DNA of 64,000 nucleotides from Mangrovihabitans endophyticus. Its GTDB lineage: Bacteria; Actinomycetota; Actinomycetes; Mycobacteriales; Micromonosporaceae. This document shows positions 17,559-23,441 of the stretch, piece by piece (within the stretch, counting starts at the first letter, position 1; every line of letters starts with the position of its first letter). The notes below the pieces were generated by a model that was given only the letters and a program-made list of their open reading frames with translations, had not been told where the DNA came from and did no database searches. The stretch spans positions 62,001 to 126,000 of the forward strand of contig NZ_BMMX01000013.1 in the NCBI RefSeq assembly GCF_014646155.1, given 5' to 3'. The translations under genes were made by a program, and so were the position numbers.

Positions 17559-17960
17559 GTGTACGAGCCTGACAAGAGCCGGACGCTCGAGGAGATCGAG
17601 GACGACTATTGGGGCGAACCGCCGACCGACGCAACCCGGTTGATCAGCACCGCGTACGCGCTACACAAGCAGCCGATCGGCGCGCTCGGCGTGGAAGGCC
17701 TGCGCCTGCTCATCTCGCAGCAGATCGGGCTGGAAGCGCTCGTCCCCGTGGCGCTTGACCAGATCGAGCGTGATCCGTTGGCCGAGGGCGACTTCTACCC
17801 GGGCGATCTCCTCGATGCCTTGATGCGACGTGTGCCCGAATCCCATTGGCAGGCCCACGAAGATCAGCGGGCTCGCGTGCGTACCGTGGCTGAGTCGCTC
17901 GATCCCGAAGAGACCTTCGATCTCTTGTACGCCCGCGCCACCGAATTCCTGAGCCGGTGA
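17559..17960 (+). CDS. CdiI_2-type contact-dependent inhibition immunity protein
   Basis: 133 residues. SRTLEEIEDDYWGEPPTDAT, the core LRLLISQQIGLEALVPVALD and DPLAEGDFYPGDLLDALMRR are the hallmark segments of the CdiI_2 immunity family. It directly follows the Ntox28-type toxin (43-nt gap), so it should neutralise that toxin in the cytoplasm. GTG 17559 is chosen because AAAGGAG lies 6 nt upstream; an in-frame ATG at 17529 has no ribosome site. An IS fragment begins a few bases past the stop, so the element inserted right behind the immunity gene without damaging it. Confidence 0.88.
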   Translation: MYEPDKSRTLEEIEDDYWGEPPTDATRLISTAYALHKQPIGALGVEGLRLLISQQIGLEALVPVALDQIERDPLAEGDFYPGDLLDALMRRVPESHWQAHEDQRARVRTVAESLDPEETFDLLYARATEFLSR

Positions 17961-17965
17961 GAGGG

Positions 17966-18450
17966 TCATAAGTTCGGTTATGGCCGGTTGGGGTGAGTAA
18001 GGGTTTTCGCGGTCTATCGAGCGGTTCGTCGTCGCTCGATGTCGTGACGTTCTGGCCGCGGGTGATACCGGCGCGGTCGCGGCGCGTAGGGCCTGGTCAT
18101 GGCACGTCGCGCGTATTCGACTGATCTCACCGACGCCCAGTGGGCGTTGATCGAGCCATTCCTGCGGGTCTGGAAGGCCAGACGGGTGTCCCCGTCGGGT
18201 TACGAAGGCGGCTACGACCTGCGGGAGATCGTCAACGCGTTGTTCTACCAGAACCGGACCGGTTGTCAGTGGGCGTTGCTGCCGCACGATCTGCCGCCGT
18301 GGTCGGCGGTGTACTACTACTTCGGGTTGTGGCGTGACGACGGGACTGACCAGGCCATTCATGATCTGCTGCGCTGCCAGGCGCGGGAGAAAGCCGGTCG
18401 GGCGGAGGACCCGAGCGCGGTCGTGCTGGACACCCAGTCCATCCGGATAA
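17966..18450 (+). mobile_element. IS5-family insertion sequence fragment, right part lost
   Basis: The left end appears at about 17966 (GGTCATAAGTTCGGTTATGG). The transposase begins at ATG 18099 and is recognisable to about 18447: YSTDLTDAQWALIEPFL, then NALFYQNRTGCQWALLPHDL, then VVLDTQSIR, the first catalytic Asp region of the DDE domain. After that the sequence becomes the antisense of the AbiEii gene end, so the central and C-terminal parts (remaining D and E), together with the right inverted repeat, are gone. The fragment cannot transpose by itself. Exact ends are estimates. Confidence 0.8.
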
Positions 18451-18462
18451 TGACCTTGGCAG

Positions 18463-19374
18463 TCACCCGTTCCAGCGCGCGCTCAGAGCAACCCAAACGG
18501 CTCGACTCGCGACTTCGGACGCCAGTGCTGGGTCCGCGAAGGCGATGACGTCGTCAACGACTTGTTCGAAGGTCCCGGGGAGCTTGGCGGCGTCTGGTCC
18601 GAGGCGTCGTCGGTAGGCGGTATAGGCGCCGGCCCGGTCACGGCCGTAGTCGCCGATGACCTCGGCAAGCGGCCGAAGGGCGACACCACGATGCTCGGAC
18701 GTCGCGGCCAGCGCGGTAAGCAGGTCTGCCGCGGTGATGTCGTGGCTACGGGTGAGCGTCCAGATGTCGGCGTAGTCGCGGACTCGGCTGTTGCCAGCAC
18801 CGAGCTCAACGGCGGTGCAGAGCTTCTCGGCCAGGACGACCGGTAGCGGGTACCCCAGAATGCTCAGGCGCGGATGGCCGTCGAGCAGGGTTGGGTAGTC
18901 GACGAAGGTCGGTGGCGGGGCAACCGGGTCACCGGTGCTGATGTCCAGGCGCAGCTTCACCACCGCGCCGGCGACGGTCGCATCCATAGCGATCCGAAAC
19001 CCGCCATAAAGGTCCCCGTCGCGGATGCTGCTCGCCGTAACGGTGTCGGGGTGAAACTCCACCCCGTCTTCGGCCGGCGCGGGCAACGCGGCGATCTCGA
19101 CGACCCGCCGCAGGACCGATTCCACGTCAAGGTTCAGGTTGCGGACGAGAAAGTCAGCGTCGACGGTGGCACGGCGGGCGTCCCAGGCAGCCAGCAGCAT
19201 TCCGCCCTTGAGGACGAACCGGTCCGCATACTCGCTGACCTCAAGGCGGGCGAAGAACCGCTCAAGAACGTAGATGACCATCAGCGTCTGGGTCTGACGG
19301 CCTTGCCTGCGGGCCAGGTTCTGCAGGTCCAGATAAGCGCGGCCACCCGCGTCGGCGCGGGTAGGTCGGGTCAC
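18463..19374 (-). CDS. abiEii: AbiEii-type nucleotidyltransferase toxin
   Basis: 303 residues. DUF1814/AbiEii signatures are present: RQTQTLMVIYVLERFFARLE; RFVLKGGMLLAAWDARRATV, the G-G-x-x-L helix; DADFLVRNL with the paired acidic residues of the nucleotidyltransferase site; LPVVLAEKLCTAVELGAGNS; and RVRDYADIWTL. In characterised type IV systems this enzyme modifies tRNA or other targets and arrests growth. GTG 19374 with AAGGGG seven nt upstream is used; upstream in-frame codons overlap the antitoxin stop region and look non-coding. The 3' end touches the truncated IS, only about 15 nt away, but the protein looks complete. Confidence 0.88.
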   Translation of the reverse strand: MTRPTRADAGGRAYLDLQNLARRQGRQTQTLMVIYVLERFFARLEVSEYADRFVLKGGMLLAAWDARRATVDADFLVRNLNLDVESVLRRVVEIAALPAPAEDGVEFHPDTVTASSIRDGDLYGGFRIAMDATVAGAVVKLRLDISTGDPVAPPPTFVDYPTLLDGHPRLSILGYPLPVVLAEKLCTAVELGAGNSRVRDYADIWTLTRSHDITAADLLTALAATSEHRGVALRPLAEVIGDYGRDRAGAYTAYRRRLGPDAAKLPGTFEQVVDDVIAFADPALASEVASRAVWVALSARWNG

Positions 19375-19384
19375 GGCATCCCCT

Positions 19385-19972
19385 TCATGACGCGGCCAAG
19401 ACGTCAACCGCGGCCCGGACCGGCCCGAGCACATCCAACGCCTTCGCGTACGCAAAGAGGTCAGCCACCCGAGCGTCACGCCGGGCCAGGTAACGGCGCA
19501 GGGCGATGTGCGCGACCGACTCTCCGAGCTTGTTCCGCATGCGCATCAGATCAACGGCGGTCCGGCCCGGCGAGTAAATCCTTACCCGCTCTCCCGGCGC
19601 AACCTCGACTGAGTCCAATCCCAGCTCGAAGGTCGCCGGGTCCCAGACGAACACCTCAACCGGCGGGTGGTCGAGCTTCGGCGGCCACGTTCCGCGCGGT
19701 ACGGCGATCTGCACCGCCATCGGGATCTCGTCGGTCAAGTCGTGCACCGCCGCCGCTGACAGCAGACACACCACCGCCCGCGGGGCCCGCAGCGAGACTG
19801 CCAGCAGATCCGGGTACGCCGCCGCCGGTGCATCCGCGCGACGAAACACCCCCCTTGACAATTCGACGAGCCCGCCTCCGTCTCGAGCGGCGTACAGGTC
19901 GCGTGGGTGCACACCTGCGTCCCGCGCCTGCCCCGTCGTGAAGGTCGACGGAAGTCCTGACAGCTCCCCCAT
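19385..19972 (-). CDS. abiEi: AbiEi-type antitoxin
   Basis: 195 residues from ATG 19972. LPSTFTTGQARDAGVHPRDL is the N-terminal winged helix. PDLLAVSLRAPRAVVCLLSA followed by AAVHDLTDEIP, and SPGRTAVDLMRMRNKLGES, are the conserved C-terminal AbiEi segments. It is the transcriptional repressor and antitoxin of the AbiE pair, and its stop lies 10 nt from the toxin start. ATG 19972 has AGGA 8 nt upstream; an earlier ATG at 19990 is possible, but it would place the start inside the palindromic operator candidate (19990-20007). Confidence 0.85.
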   Translation of the reverse strand: MGELSGLPSTFTTGQARDAGVHPRDLYAARDGGGLVELSRGVFRRADAPAAAYPDLLAVSLRAPRAVVCLLSAAAVHDLTDEIPMAVQIAVPRGTWPPKLDHPPVEVFVWDPATFELGLDSVEVAPGERVRIYSPGRTAVDLMRMRNKLGESVAHIALRRYLARRDARVADLFAYAKALDVLGPVRAAVDVLAAS

Positions 19973-19989
19973 GGATAAAATCCTAGACA

Positions 19990-20007
19990 TGTCACTGTTG
20001 AATGACA
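19990..20007 (-). promoter_or_regulatory. palindromic operator candidate of the abiE operon
   Basis: TGTCA-N8-TGACA, a perfect inverted repeat with 5-bp arms, lies 18 bp upstream of the antitoxin start. AbiEi proteins are known to bind inverted repeats in their own promoter, so this is the natural autoregulatory site. No clear -35/-10 pair could be assigned. Confidence 0.5.
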
Positions 20008-20396
20008 AGTAATCTATCCGAGAGCTGTTCCGCTCGACCACGGGCATCCTGCCCTGGGGGTGCAAAGCTGACCGTCTCGACGTTCGGATTTATGGCCACC
20101 TACGCTGCCGACGGGACGGCAGGTGAGCGTACGCCACCCGGGTCTAGCGAGTTGGCCTCACGCTCGTCCGCTGCGGCCAGCAACCCAGTGAACCTCGACA
20201 TGGACCGTTCGTACCAATAGTGCGACGAACGCTCCAGTCGTCGCCGAGGTCGGCACGCCGGCGTGGCGGAAAGCCACGCGCCGGGCACCTCGTGCGCGAG
20301 GCGCCCGGCGACGCTGCCGCGGGAGGCGCACCCCCGCGGTACCGGTGGCACGAACCATCGTGCTACCCGCGAACATCAAGTCGACCGCGAACCCGC
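20008..20396. other. 389-nt gene-free stretch with three consecutive hairpins
   Basis: No gene with recognisable similarity. At 20261-20279 GCGTGGC-GGAAA-GCCACGC forms a perfect 7-bp stem. At 20279-20310 CGCCGGGC-A-CCTCG pairs with CGAGG-C-GCCCGGCG around TGCG, with one internal mismatch. At 20317-20339 CCGCGGG pairs with CCCGCGG. These may be terminators of the decayed operon to the right (transcribed leftwards) or a structured RNA. Bases 20295-20313 are identical to 37218-37236 in the DAHP synthase terminator. A 33-codon minus-strand frame at about 20105-20206 has no ribosome site and is not called. Confidence 0.55.
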
Positions 20397-20839
20397 TTAC
20401 ACCTGTTCAGGAAACGTTGCGAAGGTGAGCGTCACTTCCGTGAGGATGTCGCGATTGAGGACGGCCAAGTACACCTCGTCGACGCTGCCATAGCTGGCAT
20501 GGGCGAAGTCGAACCCGAGCGCCTCGGCGGTGACGCGTACGGCGTCCTCGCTCGGTCCCTCGATCTCGATGTAGGTGGAAAGGCCGGGCCAGGTGTCGAT
20601 GTCGAGGGTCACCGCGCCGAGCTTCCACTCTTCCCGGTAATTCTCCTGGTCATCGTGATGCGGCGGCCCTCGTCGCGTAACCGGAGCCAGCCGCCGCGTT
20701 CGGCGATGTCCTTGTTCTTGAAGACGATCCGCCGCATCAGGGTGCGCGGCATGACACAGACGCCGCCCTGCGCGGCGAGATTGTCGCGGATGGAATGAGT
20801 GTCGATGTTGAGGAAGCGGGCCTCGAACTCGGTCTCCAT
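20397..20839 (-). pseudogene. CYTH-domain (class IV adenylate cyclase-like) gene with internal deletion and frameshift
   Basis: ATG 20839 starts a normal CYTH N-terminus: METEFEARFLNID with the E-x-E-x-K/R-like motif, then LMRRIVFKNK and WLRLRDEGRRITMTR. The frame then ends early. The continuation, in another frame from about 20640, is ENYREEWKLGAVTLDIDTWP, then YIEIEGPSEDAVRVTAEALG, then FGS-like YGSVDEVYLAVLNRDILTE, the C-terminal half. In intact relatives a block of roughly 40 residues lies between these parts. The tunnel-fold triphosphate-binding domain therefore cannot form. It was probably the last gene of the radical-SAM/methyltransferase operon to its right. Confidence 0.75.
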
Positions 20840-20849
20840 GAAGTCTCTC

Positions 20850-21347
20850 CTACGGCCGGGTCGCGATGATCAGGCCCATCCGGTGGACGTGTTCGGTGAG
20901 TTGTTCGACGTGTGGTGCCTCGACAAAGGCGGGGGTGTAAGTCTCCCAATCGATCGACCAGCCGGGCAGGTGGCTGCGGAGGTTCCCCTCGCCGGGGTAG
21001 TGCTCGATCGTGAAGTGCCGCGGTTCGACGGGCATCATGTACTCCGCGCCCAAGATGCCGCCGCGCGGCCGGCAAAGCCGGATCATGCTGCCGATGAACT
21101 CGGACAGTCGCCGTAAGCCGGGCATGACGGTGTCGGTCGGGCCGGGAAGCGTGATCGGGCCGCCATCCACCGCAGTCTGATTGCGTTCGATCGCGAAGAC
21201 GTGAATCCCACGCCGTGCGAGCGGAAGCACGAACTTGCCGTCGGAGGCGCCGACAACGCATGCCGACCGCGCCTGGCGCTTTTCGATTTGGCTCAGAAAG
21301 AGCGGGAAGAACGTCCGAGTCTCTTCCCATACGCTCGCGGTCGTCAT
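20850..21347 (-). pseudogene. class I SAM-dependent methyltransferase with apparent in-frame internal deletion
   Basis: 165 residues in one frame. The N-terminal part (ARSACVVGASDGKFVLPLAR, motif I, then VFAIERNQTAVDGGPITLPG) runs into PGLRRLSEFIGSMIRLCRPR. In normal class I methyltransferases about 60 residues with motifs II-IV lie between these parts; here they are missing around 21105-21115. The C-terminal part (GAEYMMPVEPRHFTIEHYPG, then HVHRMGLIIATRP) looks complete. The open frame is kept, so it may still be translated, but SAM binding and catalysis are unlikely. Alternatively it is a genuinely short paralogue; I consider decay more likely because both neighbours are broken. Confidence 0.6.
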
Positions 21348-21826
21348 CAGCCGACCGCAACGGTTCGGTAGTTCACGTCCGGAATACCAAGTGCGAGCTC
21401 GTCATTCTCGCGGGGCTCGTAGCGGATCGCCTGGTGCTCCTTGTCCCACCGGAACGCGTTGACGTCCTTGCCGACAGCCTTGCAGGAGACGGTGAGGCCG
21501 CCTCGAGGGTCGGCTTCGATGCGGTCGAGCCATCCACCGGCCACGAGGTTCGAGCAAACCTCTCCCCGCGGTTCCGGTGAGAGGTCGGAGTCGTAGATGA
21601 CCTTGATTGACAGCTCTGCGGCCTTGATCTCCGCGTGGAGGGCGGCGTAGCGGCGGGGGTCGGCTACTTCCAGGTCGGGATGCAACTGCGCATTGCCGAC
21701 CATTCGCAGGGCATGCAACTTCAGCTCGCCGACGCCTCGCTGTTGCAGATGTATGGCCAGGGGCACCACCTGGTCGAGGTTGTGCTGGGTGATCGTCATC
21801 GTCGCCCCCACGCGGACGCCGCGACT
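21347..21826 (-). pseudogene. C-terminal half of a radical SAM protein
   Basis: About 160 residues recognisable from VRVGATMTITQHNLDQVVPL to IPDVNYRTV. The pattern of a beta-strand/helix unit (KLHALRMVGNAQLHPDLEV) and the late segment SNLVAGGWLDRIEADPRGGL, then DKEHQAIRYE, fits the second half of a radical SAM TIM barrel with its tail. The N-terminal half with the Cx3Cx2C cluster motif is absent; upstream DNA changes to GGGCAC-rich non-coding sequence. The stop overlaps the methyltransferase start by one base. The 5' limit is approximate; an open frame extends to 21877 without homology. Confidence 0.6.
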
Positions 21827-21890
21827 GCTCCGGACGTGCTCGGGGAGCGAATAGCACCCGCCGTCAGCGCTGGGCACCCGTGGTCACCGT

Positions 21891-21916
21891 CGGGCACGCC
21901 GGGCCGCGTGTGCCCG
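21891..21916. terminator. GC-rich hairpin between truncated radical SAM gene and tRNA-Arg
   Basis: CGGGCAC at 21891-21897 pairs with GTGCCCG at 21910-21916 around a GC-rich loop. The surrounding 21870-22030 region repeats GGGCAC and GGGCA-like words several times and holds no gene. A terminator role is plausible on either strand. Confidence 0.35.
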
Positions 21917-22045
21917 GGGTTTGCTCCGGACGCGCTCCGACCAGCGACGAAACCCCCACCGGGCGACCAGATGGCACCAGCGGGCATCCGATGGGACGCC
22001 CGGGCACTCCGGGGAACGCCCTGGTAGGTACGATATGGGCCGCAG

Positions 22046-22118
22046 GCCCTCGTAGCTCAGGGGATAGAGCATCGGTTTCCTAAACCGTGTGTCGTAGGTT
22101 CGATTCCTACCGGGGGCA
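22046..22118 (+). tRNA. tRNA-Arg, anticodon CCT
   Basis: The acceptor stem GCCCTCG pairs with CGGGGGC. D-arm GCTCAGGGGATAGAGC, anticodon loop TTCCTAA (anticodon CCT, reads AGG) and T-arm GTAGG-TTCGATT-CCTAC are all present, and the discriminator base is A. After position 73 the sequence continues CT rather than CCA. A second copy of the acceptor end, with an encoded CCA, follows at once (22120-22133). tRNA genes of this kind are classical integration sites. Confidence 0.92.
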
Positions 22119-22133
22119 CTACCGGGGGCACCA
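22108..22133 (+). repeat. 12-bp tandem duplication of the tRNA-Arg 3' end
   Basis: TACCGGGGGCAC occurs twice without a gap (22108-22119 and 22120-22131), and only the second copy is followed by CA to complete CCA. This looks like an attachment-site scar or a local slippage event at the tRNA 3' end, next to a region rich in accessory genes. Confidence 0.7.
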
Positions 22134-22223
22134 AAAGAGATCTGCGCAGCAGGTGGTCAGGCGCTGACAGTCACGCGACCTACCGGTCGTAACCGGCCGG
22201 TACGCGGTCTTCCCAGTGTCGGG

Positions 22224-22907
22224 TTACTCGACCACCGGCTCGGACTCATCGCGGCGGCGCAGCTCGTCCCACGTGACCCGCTGGGCTGGGTCGGCGAGGT
22301 CGCTCTCGAACCGGATGCCCTGGTGCTCCAACAACTCGCGGCAGTATTCCGGCCCGCGATTCTTGCTGTCACGCCACTTCGGATTGATGCGCCCGCCGTC
22401 CATGAGCACCCGCTCCGGGTGGGGGAAGTTTGCAAGTGCCGCAGCGGCCTGTCCGACGCCTCGGGCTGCCTTAGTGTCGCCACGTACGGCGATGGAGATG
22501 TCGCCGTAGGTCGTCCACTCGCCGTCGCGAAGCCGAGACGCCATGCGCATGAAAACAACGCTGGTCGTGCGGTAGCGAGGCGCCAGGCGCCACCGTTGCG
22601 GGGTCACGCCGGGCACGAGTTCGACGAGGCCCGCTTTTTGCAGGGCTTGCAGGGAGGTATGGGTGTTCGGCCCGTCGTAGTCGATGGCTAGGGCAACGTC
22701 GGCGCTCTTCATGCCGTCTTCGGTGGCGAGGCCCGGCACCGCGAGGATCTGCTGTTGCCGCTGGCCACGGCCGGTAGGCACCTCGACGTCGCCATCAGCG
22801 GTCAAGTTGGGGACCTGCGCGGCAGCTTCCAGCTCCGCCGCCAGATCACCGAACAGTGCAGCTTGCGCACGAGCAAATTTCGCCAGCGCAAGCATCGATT
22901 CAGTCAT
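22224..22907 (-). CDS. protein with C-terminal MGMT/alkyltransferase-like domain and probable N-terminal winged helix
   Basis: 227 residues. The N-terminal third has two helices (LALAKFARAQAALFGDLAAE). The middle (SADVALAIDYDGPNTHTSLQ, then KAGLVELVPG) looks like a winged-helix or MarR-like segment. The C-terminal third (EWTTYGDISIAVRGDTKAAR, then GVGQAAAAL.. HPERVLMDGGRINP) matches the DNA-binding fold of O6-alkylguanine transferase-like proteins. The P-C-H-R active-site segment is absent and reads HPERVL, so no alkyl transfer is expected. ATG 22907 follows GAAAGGAG. The two palindromes upstream suggest tight, perhaps autogenous, control. Restriction- or modification-linked homologues exist, but no such neighbour is seen. 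Confidence 0.7.
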   Translation of the reverse strand: MTESMLALAKFARAQAALFGDLAAELEAAAQVPNLTADGDVEVPTGRGQRQQQILAVPGLATEDGMKSADVALAIDYDGPNTHTSLQALQKAGLVELVPGVTPQRWRLAPRYRTTSVVFMRMASRLRDGEWTTYGDISIAVRGDTKAARGVGQAAAALANFPHPERVLMDGGRINPKWRDSKNRGPEYCRELLEHQGIRFESDLADPAQRVTWDELRRRDESEPVVE

Positions 22908-22930
22908 GTGCACTCCTTTCAAAAACAAAG

Positions 22931-22978
22931 ACAGTGCAACACTGTGACGCCTTTGGCTTCATGTCAAGTGCTTTGACA
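22931..22978 (-). promoter_or_regulatory. promoter with two palindromes upstream of MGMT-like gene
   Basis: On the minus strand TTGACA (22967-22962) is followed 17 bp later by CAGTGT (22944-22939), a plausible though weak -35/-10 pair. The -35 lies within the palindrome TGTCAA-GTGCT-TTGACA (22962-22978) and the -10 within ACAGTG-CAA-CACTGT (22931-22945). Two different inverted repeats covering both promoter boxes suggest repression. Confidence 0.55.
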
Positions 22979-23196
22979 AGATCACAAACTCGATCAAGGG
23001 GCACTCACGCACGGTGACGAGATCCTGCGCCTACCCGCCACAGCGATGCCACCCTGACCGCATGCCCATGCCTATGAATATCTCCTACGACATCCAGATC
23101 ATCGACCCCGGATTCGCCCTCTGGGGACGGTGGCGGTAGCCGGGTCACGGGGTGACGGCGCGTAGCACGCAGTCGCGCAGCAGGGCGCGGCGGCGG

Positions 23197-23319
23197 GCGT
23201 GGTCCGCCTCCGGCTCTTCGAACTGCTGCCCAGTGCCCGCGTGTCGGAGGCGCTCACCCGCCTGGACGCCGGCGACGTGCGGTACCGCTTCGTGCTGGAC
23301 ATGTCGGACCTCGACTGAC
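23197..23319 (+). pseudogene. remnant of a zinc-type alcohol dehydrogenase/quinone reductase C-terminus
   Basis: One frame reads VRLRLFELLPSARVSEALTR, then LDAGDVRYRFVLDMSDLD and a stop at 23319. This resembles the last strand/helix of medium-chain dehydrogenases (A-x-x-A-x-x-x-L-x-x-G-D-x-R-F-R-x-V-L-D). No start codon or upstream catalytic part exists. The surrounding 22980-23441 (462 nt) otherwise holds nothing recognisable, apart from a 25-codon frame at 23062 without family similarity. Confidence 0.45.
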
Positions 23320-23441
23320 GGCGAGGCTTGTCCGCGGGGCGGTTCGGGAAATACATCGACCCTTGACGATGCCCTGCGGCGCGGCGTTCACTGGCGGTCC
23401 GACAACGTTGTCATGCACGACGACGGACCGAGGAGGCGCAC

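Noticed and set aside
20100..20206. Minus-strand 33-codon frame beginning M-S-R-F-T-G-L-L, considered as a peptide precursor
   Set aside because: No ribosome binding site, no modifying enzyme next to it and no similarity to known precursors; left as non-coding.
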